NCBI RefSeq assembly: GCF_016656965.1
Contig: NZ_CP067977.1
Coordinates: 1,240,001 to 1,304,000 of the forward strand
DNA: 64,000 nt
Direction of reading: 5' to 3'
Source: Brevundimonas vitisensis
GTDB lineage: Bacteria > Pseudomonadota > Alphaproteobacteria > Caulobacterales > Caulobacteraceae
This document shows, piece after piece, positions 43,713 to 52,350 of the stretch. Within the stretch, counting starts at the first letter, position 1; each line of letters begins with the position of its first letter. Under the pieces are notes generated by a model, which made no database searches, was not told the DNA's origin, and saw only the letters and a list, made by a program, of their open reading frames with translations. The translations under genes were made by a program, and so were the position numbers.

Positions 43713-44117
43713 TCAAAGCTGCTGGTCGATCAGGTCGATGATCTCGGCGATGCTGATGGTGAAGACGCCGCCCCCGGCGGCGCGCCAGTCGGCGATGCCG
43801 GGGCGATGGTCCGGCATTCGTTCCGGGCGTCTGTCCGACAGGCGGGTCACGCTCGCATCCAGGGTCTGGCGACTGACCGGGCTGTGGGCCAGATCCGTCG
43901 GTCCCCATTTCGCGTCGGCCCGGATGCCGGTGACCGAGACGTGGTAGATGCGGCCCATCGCGGCGCTGTCCTCGATCTCCCGGATCACCAGCAGCGATTG
44001 CGGCTCCTGCGGGCGGGTCCGGTATTCCCAGACCTGGCCCACTGCATAGGGATCGCCCGAGGCCTGGAGCGGCGCGCCGAACAGGATCGCCAGCACCGCC
44101 GTCAACACAGTGATCAT
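43713..44117 (-). CDS. Secreted hypothetical protein (134 aa)
   Basis: A 134-residue protein with a signal peptide (MITVLTAVLAILFGAPLQASG) and a mature part with YAVGQVWEYRTRPQEPQSLLVIREIE, a small beta-rich domain. No known family. It lies between the frnE fragment and a divergent secreted protein gene. Confidence 0.65.
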   Translation of the reverse strand: MITVLTAVLAILFGAPLQASGDPYAVGQVWEYRTRPQEPQSLLVIREIEDSAAMGRIYHVSVTGIRADAKWGPTDLAHSPVSRQTLDASVTRLSDRRPERMPDHRPGIADWRAAGGGVFTISIAEIIDLIDQQL

Positions 44118-44227
44118 CGTGCATCCTCCACCCCGGCACAGCTTCCCATGACAGGGAGGCCACCGCCATGGGAATCGCGTTGCGAGATGCGCTCGACTCC
44201 GGCTCCCGCCCGCGCCACTGTCACCGC

Positions 44228-44737
44228 ATGTTCACCCTCGCCCTGACCCTCGCCCTCGCCGCCGCCGCGCCGGTTCAGGCCGCCGACCCGCTCGCCCCCG
44301 CCCGAGAGGGCCGCCTACAATGCCATTCGCCCGACACGGCGCGGAAGACCTGTGCGGCCCTGGCCGGCTATACCTTTGCCTCTGACGGAACGATCCTGAA
44401 CCAGTCGGAGGTGATGGTGAATCCGTCGCCCCTGATCGTCATGCGCGATTCCGAGCCCGTTTATATCCGCGACGGGGCTGTGTGCGGACGGGTCGGCGGG
44501 TTCGAGGACACGGTGTTCCTGATCAACGGCCATCCGACCGAGGCGGCGACCGCCAATATGCTGCGCCAGCGGGTCGTGGCCGCCTTCGACGGCTTCGGCA
44601 CGGAGGTCTGCACCACCTATGTCACCGAGGGAGACGCGCTGCGGGCCGAGGTCGCCGTCGACGGCCAGCGCCGCACCGAGCTTGATCAGTCCCTTATCTG
44701 GATCTCGCCTGCGGACGGCTATTCGGTCCGGCCCTAG
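44228..44737 (+). CDS. Secreted cysteine-containing hypothetical protein (169 aa)
   Basis: A 169-residue protein with a signal peptide (MFTLALTLALAAAAPVQAA) and four cysteines in the mature part (LQCHSPDTARKTCAAL, GAVCGRVGG, EVCTTYV), probably two disulfides in the periplasm. The ATG at 44228 is the signal-peptide start. No family recognised. Confidence 0.7.
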   Translation: MFTLALTLALAAAAPVQAADPLAPAREGRLQCHSPDTARKTCAALAGYTFASDGTILNQSEVMVNPSPLIVMRDSEPVYIRDGAVCGRVGGFEDTVFLINGHPTEAATANMLRQRVVAAFDGFGTEVCTTYVTEGDALRAEVAVDGQRRTELDQSLIWISPADGYSVRP

Positions 44738-44826
44738 GGTCCGTACTCAACACTGCCCCCCTACGACCCATCCTTACGTAGCCGCATGCTAGCCCTGCCC
44801 CCACTCGCAAACGGGGAGGCAGACGG

Positions 44827-45306
44827 ATGGCAGACGGATCACCCACGCTGTACGGCAAGGGGCGCAGTGCGCCCGATGAGGTCTGGGCGCGGGTGCGGGA
44901 GGATTATCTGTCGGGGCTGCCGGGGGGCGAGGTCTGTCGGCGGCACGGGGTGGGGCTGACGGCCATGCGCAACCGGGCGGCGCGCGAGGGCTGGCGGCGC
45001 ACGGACCAGCCCTGGACCCCGCCCAACACCCTGGACCCCGATGACGAGGGGCTGCTGCTGGAAAATGAAGTCCACGGCGACCTGGATCAGGTCGAGCTGC
45101 GCCAGCTGTCCTTCGTCGCCTCGCGCCGGATGCAGCGCGCCGTGCTGCGGGGTCAGGCCGCCGAGGCCCTGCGCTGGAGCCGCGTCCGCATCATGGTCGA
45201 CGCCGAGGCGGTCGAGGAGGAGCAGGCGATAGAGCAGGAAGAGCGGCTCTGGCACTACCTCCACGTCGCGTCCAAAGGCCCGGACCCGGACAACCGGGTG
45301 GACTGA
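44827..45306 (+). CDS. Hypothetical HTH-like protein (159 aa)
   Basis: A 159-residue protein with an N-terminal recognition-helix pattern (DEVWARVREDYLSGLPGGEVCRRHGVGLTAMRNRAAREGWRR) resembling small-terminase or transposase-type HTHs, then an acidic helical tail. No ligand or catalytic motif. It may regulate or bind DNA; a phage origin cannot be excluded. Confidence 0.6.
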   Translation: MADGSPTLYGKGRSAPDEVWARVREDYLSGLPGGEVCRRHGVGLTAMRNRAAREGWRRTDQPWTPPNTLDPDDEGLLLENEVHGDLDQVELRQLSFVASRRMQRAVLRGQAAEALRWSRVRIMVDAEAVEEEQAIEQEERLWHYLHVASKGPDPDNRVD

Positions 45307-45350
45307 GTGGACTCAATTTTCCGATCGCCTGCCACAGGCGGCCAAAGGCG

Positions 45351-46034
45351 TCAGGACGCCGCCATCTGCCGCAGCGCCTGTTCGAACACCGCCGCCGGCT
45401 GGCCGCCGCTGATCAGATATTTGCCCTCGACCACCACGGCGGGCACGCTGTTGATGCCGCGCGACAGCCACAGCTGTTCCTCGGCCCGCACCTCGGCGGC
45501 ATAGAGGCCGTCTGACAGGACACGGGCCGCCTGGGCGCGGTCCAGCCCCGCCGCCTTCGCCGCGTCGGCCAGGACCTGAGGGTCGGTCATGGTGCGGCCC
45601 TCGGTGAAATGGGCCTCGAACAGGGCCGCCTTCAGCGCCGCCTGTTCGTCCCGTCCGATCGTGCCGGCCCAGTGCAGCAGCCGGTGGGCGTCAAAGGTAT
45701 TCCAGATCCGGCTGTCCGGCCCCATCCGCATCTCGAAACCCTGCCAGGCCTCTGCCGCCCGCTCGGTGATCATGGCGCGGTTGGCCGCCGACTGTTCGGC
45801 GGTCGAGCCGTATTTGCGGGCAATGTGCTCGCCGATGTTTTCGCCCTCCGGCGGCATCTGAGGGTTCAGCTCGAACGGCTGAAAGGTGATCTGCGCTTCG
45901 ATCCCCTCGGCCTTCAGCGTCTCCAGCGCCGTCCGCAATCCGCCCAGCCCCACCACACACCAGGGGCAGACGATGTCTGAGACGAAGTCGATGGTCAGGG
46001 TGCGGGTCGGGGTCTGGGGTGCGGTGTCGGTCAT
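45351..46034 (-). CDS. frnE: FrnE-type DsbA family oxidoreductase
   Basis: A 227-residue DsbA/FrnE-like thioredoxin-fold protein with the CPWC active site in DFVSDIVCPWCVVGLGGLRTAL, and the cis-proline loop GINSVPAVVVEG. It has no signal peptide, so it is cytoplasmic like other FrnE proteins linked to oxidative stress. The ATG at 46032-46034 is chosen. Its 3' end is duplicated as a fragment at 43500-43672. Confidence 0.9.
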   Translation of the reverse strand: MTDTAPQTPTRTLTIDFVSDIVCPWCVVGLGGLRTALETLKAEGIEAQITFQPFELNPQMPPEGENIGEHIARKYGSTAEQSAANRAMITERAAEAWQGFEMRMGPDSRIWNTFDAHRLLHWAGTIGRDEQAALKAALFEAHFTEGRTMTDPQVLADAAKAAGLDRAQAARVLSDGLYAAEVRAEEQLWLSRGINSVPAVVVEGKYLISGGQPAAVFEQALRQMAAS

Positions 46035-46149
46035 GCCCTCCACATAGGGGCCGCCGGGGGCGACCGGAACCTGCGACCGCTGCAAACGTCGCAGGGAACC
46101 TTGCCCGCCCGCATCCGCTGTGCCCGTCACACCCGATCAGGAGCGACAG

Positions 46150-46557
46150 ATGAGCATTCTCGGCAAGATTCTCGGCGGCATCTTCAAGCGCGAGCCCGAG
46201 GCCCCTGCGGCCCAGCCTGACCCCGCCCCCACGGCGGCAACGGCACCCCAGCCCGCCCCGCCCGTCACCGCCGGAGCCGCGACCTCGCCCCAGCCCGAGC
46301 CGGTCGATGTTGCCGGCATCCTGGACTTCATGAACGACCAGCGGGACCAGAAGCTGAACTGGCGCACCTCCATCGTCGACCTGATGAAGCTGATCGGCCT
46401 GGAGAGCTCGCTGGCCGAGCGCAAGGAACTGGCGCAGGAACTGAACTATCCCGGCGACACCTCCGACACGGCGTCGATGAACATCTGGCTGCACAAGCAG
46501 GTGCTGCAAAAGATCGTGGACAACGGGGGCCAGCTGCCGCGCGACATGACGCCTTGA
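46150..46557 (+). CDS. DUF3597 domain protein
   Basis: A 135-residue protein: MSILGKILGGIFKRE at the start, a proline/alanine linker, then the DUF3597 domain (VDVAGILDFMNDQ, LNWRTSIVDLMKLIGLESSLAERKELAQELNYPGD). Function unknown; the domain resembles a LysM-associated stress protein domain. Confidence 0.85.
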   Translation: MSILGKILGGIFKREPEAPAAQPDPAPTAATAPQPAPPVTAGAATSPQPEPVDVAGILDFMNDQRDQKLNWRTSIVDLMKLIGLESSLAERKELAQELNYPGDTSDTASMNIWLHKQVLQKIVDNGGQLPRDMTP

Positions 46558-46673
46558 TTGGAAAGGGGGCGCTACCGCTCGCCGCGCGGCGGCTCACTGC
46601 TTGAGCGGGACCTGTGGATCATGCCCTGCCTTGGGAGTCGCCACTGGTCGCGTCCTCGCGCTATGACGGGACC

Positions 46674-48515
46674 ATGAGCGACGCCGACCCGAATCTCGAC
46701 GGCCCTCCGTGGGAGGAAGACGAACCTGCCGAGATCTTCGAGCGGGATGAGAACACCGACGACATGTTCGGCGCGCCCGCCCCGGCGGCGCCCGAGCCTG
46801 CCGCCGCTTCCGCCGTGGTCGAGGCTGCTCCTGCCGCCGAGACCGACGGGGCCGCCTATACGGTTCTGGCGCGCAAATACCGGCCCCGGACCTTCGAGGA
46901 TCTGATCGGCCAGGAGGCGATGGTTCGCACCCTGACCAATGCCTTTGCCAGCGGCCGGATCGCCCATGCCTTCATGCTGACCGGCGTGCGGGGGGTGGGC
47001 AAGACGACGACGGCGCGCCTGCTGGCCCGGGCCCTGAACAACGAGACCGACACCATCGACCGGCCGTCCCTGGCCCTGACGCTGGATGGACGGCACGACG
47101 CGGCCATCATGGCGGGCCAGCATATGGACGTCATGGAGATGGACGCTGCCTCCCACACCGGGGTCGGCGACATCCGCGACATCCTGGAAAGCGTCCGCTA
47201 TGCCCCGGTCGAGGCACGCTACAAGGTCTATGTGCTGGACGAGGTCCACATGCTCTCGACGCAGGCGTTCAACGCCCTGCTGAAGACGCTGGAAGAACCC
47301 CCGCCCCACGCCAAATTCATCTTTGCCACCACCGAGATCCGCAAGGTCCCGGTGACGATCCTCAGCCGCTGCCAGCGGTTCGACCTGCGCCGGGTGGAGC
47401 CCGAGATTCTGGTCGAGCACCTGTCGCGCATCGCCGATCGCGAGGGGATGCGGGTGGAGGCCGACGCCCTGGCCCTGATCGCGCGCGCAGCCGAGGGCTC
47501 GGTACGGGACGGGCTGTCGCTGCTCGACCAGGCGCTGGTGCAGGCCGAGCAGGGCCAGACCGTCCAGACCACTGTGGTCCGCGACATGCTGGGCCTGGCC
47601 GACCGCAGCCAGACCATCGCCCTGTTCGAACGCATCATGGCCGGCCGCACGCCCGAGGCGCTGGAAATCTTCCGCACCCTTTATGGCTATGGTGCCGATC
47701 CGGTTCAGGTGACCAACGACCTCCTGGAACACTGCCACGCCGCCTCGGTGGCCAAGATGCTGGGGCCCAATGCGACCCGCCTGCCGAACGATCAGGCCCA
47801 GGCCCTGGCGGCGCTGGGGGCCGCGATCTCGGCCGGGACCCTGTCTCGCACCTGGCAGATGCTGCTGAAGGCTCTGGACGAGGTGCGGCGCGCGCCCAAT
47901 CCGGCCGATGCCGTGGAAATGGCGATTGTCCGCCTAGCCTATGCCGCCGACCTGCCGGGCCCGGAGGAGGCGCTGAAGGCACTCCAGTCGGGCGAGATGC
48001 CCGGCGGCGGGGCCGGACCGCGCGGTTCGGGCGGCGGCGGCGGAGGCGGAGGCGGCGGGGCCTCGGCCCAGGCTGTGGCACGGCCCATGGCGGCCCCCGC
48101 GCGGCCAGACCCGCAGACCTTTGAACAGATGGTCGCCCTGCTGGGGGAAAAGCGCGAGATCGGCCTGCAGATCGATGTGAAATCCTATATCCGGCCGGTG
48201 TCGTTCAAGCCGGGCGTCCTGACCTATGAGCCGGTGGCCGGGGCACCGGTCGACCTTTCGCGGCGGCTGATCGCACGACTGAACGAATGGACCGGCCGCA
48301 CCTGGCTGATCGCCGCCAACGGTCAGGGCGGGGCGGCGACCCTGATGGATCAGGAAAAGGCCGCCCGCGCGGCTGAGCGTGCGCGCATCGAGGCCGACCC
48401 CTTTGTGCAGTCCGTGCTGGCTGCCTTTCCCGGAGCCAAGATCGGCGAGATCAAATTGCCGCCCCGCGCCCCGGAACTGCCTGTAATCCCGGACGAACCG
48501 ATCGAGGAAGACTGA
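46674..48515 (+). CDS. dnaX: DNA polymerase III subunit gamma/tau
   Basis: A 613-residue clamp-loader ATPase: an acidic N-terminal extension, YTVLARKYRPRTFEDLIGQE, Walker A GVRGVGKTTT, Walker B VLDEVHML, the SRC motif LSRCQRF. The usual zinc-binding cysteines are replaced, common in alphaproteobacteria. A poly-glycine linker (about residue 450) separates the tau-like C-terminus. The ATG at 46674 is preferred; an earlier start adds a non-conserved stretch. Starts the dnaX-ybaB-recR operon. Confidence 0.95.
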   Translation: MSDADPNLDGPPWEEDEPAEIFERDENTDDMFGAPAPAAPEPAAASAVVEAAPAAETDGAAYTVLARKYRPRTFEDLIGQEAMVRTLTNAFASGRIAHAFMLTGVRGVGKTTTARLLARALNNETDTIDRPSLALTLDGRHDAAIMAGQHMDVMEMDAASHTGVGDIRDILESVRYAPVEARYKVYVLDEVHMLSTQAFNALLKTLEEPPPHAKFIFATTEIRKVPVTILSRCQRFDLRRVEPEILVEHLSRIADREGMRVEADALALIARAAEGSVRDGLSLLDQALVQAEQGQTVQTTVVRDMLGLADRSQTIALFERIMAGRTPEALEIFRTLYGYGADPVQVTNDLLEHCHAASVAKMLGPNATRLPNDQAQALAALGAAISAGTLSRTWQMLLKALDEVRRAPNPADAVEMAIVRLAYAADLPGPEEALKALQSGEMPGGGAGPRGSGGGGGGGGGGASAQAVARPMAAPARPDPQTFEQMVALLGEKREIGLQIDVKSYIRPVSFKPGVLTYEPVAGAPVDLSRRLIARLNEWTGRTWLIAANGQGGAATLMDQEKAARAAERARIEADPFVQSVLAAFPGAKIGEIKLPPRAPELPVIPDEPIEED

Positions 48516-48517
48516 CC

Positions 48518-48847
48518 ATGAAAGACCTCAACGCCCTGATGCAGCAGGCCCAGGCCATGCAGCAGAAACTGCAGGACGCCCAGGCCAAGATGGCCGAGAC
48601 GACGGCGTCCGGCACCTCCGGCGGCGGTCTGGTCACCGTGGCTCTGAAGGGACCGGGCGAAATCACCGCCGTGACCATCGACGACAGTCTGATGGTGCCG
48701 GGCGAAACCGAGATTCTGGCCGATCTGATCGTGGCCGCCCATGCCGATGCCAAACGCCGCCTGGACGAGATCAACGGGGCCCTGATGCGCGAGGCTGCCG
48801 GGCCCATGGCCGGGATGAACATCCCCGGCATGCCCAAGCTGTTCTGA
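48518..48847 (+). CDS. ybaB: YbaB/EbfC nucleoid-associated protein
   Basis: A 109-residue protein: MKDLNALMQQAQAMQQKLQDAQ, then the beta-core VTVALKGPGEITAVTIDDSL. It dimerises and binds DNA. Standard neighbour between dnaX and recR, three bases after dnaX. Confidence 0.95.
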   Translation: MKDLNALMQQAQAMQQKLQDAQAKMAETTASGTSGGGLVTVALKGPGEITAVTIDDSLMVPGETEILADLIVAAHADAKRRLDEINGALMREAAGPMAGMNIPGMPKLF

Positions 48848-48862
48848 TCCTCACCCCCTGAA

Positions 48863-49465
48863 ATGGCCGCCTTCGCCGGACCCGAGATCGAACGCCTGAT
48901 CGCCCTCTTGGCCAAGCTGCCGGGGATGGGCCCGCGCTCGGCCCGGCGCGCGGCGCTGGCCTTGCTGAAACGGCGCGAGGCCCTGCTGATCCCGCTGGCG
49001 GCGGCCCTGGCGGAAACGGCGGACAAGGTGCGGTCCTGTTCGATCTGCGGCACGCCCGACACCCGCGATCCCTGCTCCATCTGCTCGGACCCTGCGCGGG
49101 ACAACAGCCTGATCTGCGTGGTCGAGGAGGCCGGGGCCCTGTGGGCCATGGAACGGTCGGGCGCGTTTCGCGGCAAGTATCATGTGCTGGGCGGATTGTT
49201 GTCGGCGCTCGACGGTGTGGGCCCTGACGCCCTGCGCGTCACCGAACTGGTCGGACGGACACGGGGCGGAGAGGCCAGCGAGGTGATCCTGGCCCTGCCC
49301 GCGACGGTCGATGGTCAGACCACCGCCCACTATATCGCCGAGCGGCTGGCCGGGTCGGGCGTGTCGATCACCTCCCTGGCGCGGGGCGTGCCGGTCGGCG
49401 GCGAACTGGACTGGCTGGACGACGGCACGATCGTCCAGGCTCTTCGCGCCCGCAGACCGACGTAG
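48863..49465 (+). CDS. recR: Recombination mediator RecR
   Basis: A 200-residue protein with the N-terminal HhH (IALLAKLPGMGPRSARRAAL), the C4 zinc finger (CSICGTPDTRDPCSIC) and a Toprim domain (ICVVEEAGALWAME). Loads RecA with RecO at gaps. Completes the dnaX-ybaB-recR operon. Confidence 0.96.
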   Translation: MAAFAGPEIERLIALLAKLPGMGPRSARRAALALLKRREALLIPLAAALAETADKVRSCSICGTPDTRDPCSICSDPARDNSLICVVEEAGALWAMERSGAFRGKYHVLGGLLSALDGVGPDALRVTELVGRTRGGEASEVILALPATVDGQTTAHYIAERLAGSGVSITSLARGVPVGGELDWLDDGTIVQALRARRPT

Positions 49466-49548
49466 GAGCGAACTCTGCGCGGGCTTTCGTGTCACGCTCA
49501 ACATCGCTAGGAACAGAGAGTGAACTTTTTGTCCGGAGCCGCCCTGTC

Positions 49549-50961
49549 GTGACCGCCCTTTCGACCGTCCTGCCCATCATCGCCGCTGTCTTCTCTCTGC
49601 TGGCCATGGTCTTTGCCTGGATGGCCTGGTCGGCGACCAAGGGCGGGGGTGCGGCGGCATCGGCCATGGACCGGTTGCCGGACATCCTGCGCGGCGAGAT
49701 GGCATCGTTTCGCCAGGGCACCGACCAGCTGGCCTCCACCCAACGGCTGGAGCTGAACAGCGTGCTCAAGGGCATGGCCGACAGCCTGAATGCTCGCATC
49801 GCCGCCCTGACCCAGGACGTGAACCTGCGGCTGCAGGCCCTGGCCGAGGTCCAGCAGAAGACCGGCGAGAACCTGGCCGAGAACCAGCGGCTGCGGCTGA
49901 ACGAGACCAATGCCGCCGTGCTCAAACTGACCGAAACCCTGACTGCCCAGCAGATCGAGGGCCGCAAGGCCATGCACGAAGAGCTGGAAAAGGTCCGCCA
50001 GACCCTGTCCGGCAATCTGGAAAGCCTGCGCAAGGAGAACGAGGCCAAGCTGGAGCAGATGCGTCTGACGGTGGACGAAAAGCTGCAGGCCACCCTCGAT
50101 CAGCGGCTGGATGCCAGCTTCAAACAGGTCAGCGACCGGCTGGAGTCGGTTCAGAAGGGGCTGGGCGAGATGCAGTCCCTGGCCACGGGCGTCGGCGATC
50201 TGAAGCGGGTTCTGACCAATGTAAAATCACGCGGCACCTGGGGCGAAGTCCAGCTGGGCGCCTTGCTGGAAGATACCCTGACGACCGAACAATATGCCGA
50301 ACAGGTTCAGGTCCGGCCGCGCAGCAATGAGCGGGTGGATTTCGCGGTGCGCCTGCCCGGGCAGGACGAGAACGGCCAGGTCTGGCTGCCGATCGACTGC
50401 AAGTTTCCGCATGAGGACTATGCCCGCCTGGTCGCCGCACAGGAGGCCGCCGATCCGGTGGAGGCCGCCACGGCGGGCAAGGCGCTGGAGCGGGCCATCG
50501 CTGCACAGGCCCGCTCGGTCGCCGAGAAATACATCAGCCCGCCCCACACGACCGACTTCGCCTATCTGTATCTGCCGACCGAAGGTCTGTTTGCCGAGAT
50601 TGTCCGCCGCGAAGGCTTCGCCGCCGAACTGCGGGCCAAGCACCGGGTCGAACTGGCCGGCCCCAGCACCCTGACGGCCCTGCTGAACAGCCTTCGCGTC
50701 GGGTTCCGGTCCCTGCAGATCCAGAAGAAATCCAGCGAGGTCTGGACCGAACTGGGCAAGGTGAAGACGGCGTTCGAGAAATACGGCGACGCTCTGGAGG
50801 CGGTGGATGTCTCGCTGGAACGGGCACGGTCCAAGGTGTCGGACGTCGGCAAGCGCCATAGGGCGGCGGTGCACAGCCTGCGCAACGTCGAGAACGTCGC
50901 CCTGCCCGAACCGGCGACACAGCCCGCAGCCCTGATCTCGGAAATGCCCGACGCGGACTGA
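49549..50961 (+). CDS. rmuC: DNA recombination protein RmuC
   Basis: A 470-residue protein: N-terminal membrane helix (VLPIIAAVFSLLAMVFAWMAW), long coiled coil (about 40-210), then the RmuC nuclease-fold domain (SRGTWGEVQLGALLEDTL, VDFAVRLPGQ, WLPIDCKFPHEDY). It limits inversions at short inverted repeats. GTG at 49549 is chosen; the frame opens 60 bases earlier without support. Confidence 0.93.
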   Translation: MTALSTVLPIIAAVFSLLAMVFAWMAWSATKGGGAAASAMDRLPDILRGEMASFRQGTDQLASTQRLELNSVLKGMADSLNARIAALTQDVNLRLQALAEVQQKTGENLAENQRLRLNETNAAVLKLTETLTAQQIEGRKAMHEELEKVRQTLSGNLESLRKENEAKLEQMRLTVDEKLQATLDQRLDASFKQVSDRLESVQKGLGEMQSLATGVGDLKRVLTNVKSRGTWGEVQLGALLEDTLTTEQYAEQVQVRPRSNERVDFAVRLPGQDENGQVWLPIDCKFPHEDYARLVAAQEAADPVEAATAGKALERAIAAQARSVAEKYISPPHTTDFAYLYLPTEGLFAEIVRREGFAAELRAKHRVELAGPSTLTALLNSLRVGFRSLQIQKKSSEVWTELGKVKTAFEKYGDALEAVDVSLERARSKVSDVGKRHRAAVHSLRNVENVALPEPATQPAALISEMPDAD

Positions 50962-50974
50962 TCCGCAAGCGACA

Positions 50975-51034
50975 TTGTCATTTTGACAAGGGCGCTTGAC
51001 ATGCCCCTGCCACGATGTAAAACACCCTTGTCAA
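50975..51034 (+). promoter_or_regulatory. Promoter with TTGTCA operator dyads
   Basis: TTGTCA-TTT-TGACAA (50975-50989) is a perfect dyad. A TTGACA -35 box follows at 50996-51001 with TAAAAC (51018-51023) at 16-base spacing. A further TTGTCAA lies at 51028-51034. These flank the promoter for the membrane protein/XRE operon and fit autoregulation by the XRE protein. Confidence 0.6.
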
Positions 51035-51053
51035 CGCTATGAGGGGTCGGACG

Positions 51054-51503
51054 ATGAGCAGATCAGGGCACAGATGGTTGCGGAATCCCTTGATCCGCTA
51101 TCTGTTCGTGTTTGGCCTGATGCTGGTGGCCGGTCTCATCGCCGGCGGCCTGGCCGCTGCCGTCGGGGCCTCCAACCCCCTGCGGCTGACGCTGACGGTT
51201 GTCGGACTTTCCACGACCATGGCCTTGGCGATCGCGGCCTGCGCCTGGTGGTGGCAGGGCCTGGATGAGGCCGCGCGCGAGGCGCACAAATGGGCCTGGT
51301 GGTGGGGTTCCACCTTCAGCCTGGCCGTTGGCGGTGTCGTTCTGATCACCCTGACCATGGCCATGAACCCGGCCGAAATGAACGAGGCGCTGCGCGACAC
51401 GACGGCCATAGACCTGGTGGCGGGTGGGGCCATGGGTGCTCTGCTGATGCAATGCGGGGGCTATTTCATCGCCTGGGCGGTGTGGTGGCTGCGGCGGCGT
51501 TGA
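51054..51503 (+). CDS. Four-TM membrane protein of the XRE operon (149 aa)
   Basis: A 149-residue protein with four membrane helices (LFVFGLMLVAGLIAGGLAAAV; TTMALAIAACAWWW; TFSLAVGGVVLITLTMAM; LLMQCGGYFIAWAVWWL). The ATG at 51054 has GAGGGG eight bases upstream. Eleven bases before the XRE regulator. Resembles small membrane proteins co-transcribed with YozG-like regulators. Function unknown. Confidence 0.75.
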   Translation: MSRSGHRWLRNPLIRYLFVFGLMLVAGLIAGGLAAAVGASNPLRLTLTVVGLSTTMALAIAACAWWWQGLDEAAREAHKWAWWWGSTFSLAVGGVVLITLTMAMNPAEMNEALRDTTAIDLVAGGAMGALLMQCGGYFIAWAVWWLRRR

Positions 51504-51513
51504 GGAGCACAGG

Positions 51514-51702
51514 ATGAACAACCGCCTCAAGGTGCTGCGCGCCGAACGCAACTGGAGCCAGGCCGAGCTGGCCGACCGGCTCGGGGTCTCGCGTCAGACC
51601 GTCAATGCGCTGGAAACGGGCCGCTATGACCCGTCCCTGCCGCTCGCTTTCAAGATCGCCCGGGTCTTCGAACAACCCATCGAATCTATCTTCAACGACT
51701 GA
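51514..51702 (+). CDS. Small XRE-family regulator
   Basis: A 62-residue single-domain HTH: MNNRLKVLRAERNWSQAELADRLGVSRQTVNALETGRYDPSLPLAFKIARVFEQPIESIFND. This YozG-type protein is nearly all HTH and probably binds the TTGTCA dyads upstream of its operon. Confidence 0.92.
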   Translation: MNNRLKVLRAERNWSQAELADRLGVSRQTVNALETGRYDPSLPLAFKIARVFEQPIESIFND

Positions 51703-51712
51703 GGAGCCTGTC

Positions 51713-52300
51713 ATGAGTGCGTCGCTTGACCAAAAGCCCTCCCTGGCCCTTCGCCTTCTCGGCATTGCCGCCCTGGCGGCTGCGGGCGGCACCACCGGCT
51801 ATGCCATGGCCAGTGTCACAGCGCTGGAGACCCTGCCCTGGGACGACAGCCTGAACCTACTGATGGCAGCCCTGCTGGTGGTCTCCGCACTGGCCAGCGT
51901 GGTGGCGATGTTCGTCCGCCCCTCCTCGATGCCCAAGGGGTGCGGTGTTCTGCAGATCACCGTGCTGCTTCTGGCCGGAGTCATGCTGTTGCTGCCGATC
52001 TTCGGCCCGGCCTATGCCTCGCCGGACGTGGTCTTCGGGGCGGTGATCGTGCTGCTGATCGGCCAGAGCATCGCCAATCTGATGCTGTGGAAGGCCGCCG
52101 ACGAGCTGTTTCGCCGCGTCATGGCCGAGACCAGCGCCCTGGCCTTCTGGGCCGTGCAGCTGGCCCTGTTCGTCTATGCCGCAGCCGAGCGCGTGGGCCT
52201 GGTCCAGAGCCTGTCCGCCTGGGGCATGATGGGCATTCTGATGGGCATCTATCTGGCCTGTTCGGTCATCGCCTCGGCCCGGCGCGGCCTGGCCGCCTGA
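51713..52300 (+). CDS. Multi-pass membrane protein (195 aa)
   Basis: A 195-residue protein with about six membrane helices (LRLLGIAALAAAGGTTGYAMA, LLMAALLVVSALASVVAMFV, LQITVLLLAGVMLLLPIF, VVFGAVIVLLIGQSIANLML, LAFWAVQLALFVYAAAE, MMGILMGIYLACSVI). It follows the XRE gene by ten bases. No family recognised. Confidence 0.75.
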   Translation: MSASLDQKPSLALRLLGIAALAAAGGTTGYAMASVTALETLPWDDSLNLLMAALLVVSALASVVAMFVRPSSMPKGCGVLQITVLLLAGVMLLLPIFGPAYASPDVVFGAVIVLLIGQSIANLMLWKAADELFRRVMAETSALAFWAVQLALFVYAAAERVGLVQSLSAWGMMGILMGIYLACSVIASARRGLAA

Positions 52301-52350
52301 TTTTTCTCACTCCTCTCCAACCCTTCGACCCAATCCAAAGGACTGAACCC

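Noticed and set aside
46558..46673. A possible small RNA (SRP-like) in the GC-rich spacer before dnaX
   Set aside because: The conserved GGTCCGGAAGGAAGCAGCC-type core of SRP RNA is absent; no stable long hairpin seen.
47990..48065. Programmed frameshift in dnaX at the glycine-rich stretch
   Set aside because: No A-rich slippery heptamer; the run encodes an in-frame Gly linker.
49448..49487. GCCCGCAGA/TCTGCGCGGGC hairpin after recR as a terminator
   Set aside because: The stem has an unpaired insertion and is followed by only three T residues; too weak to annotate.
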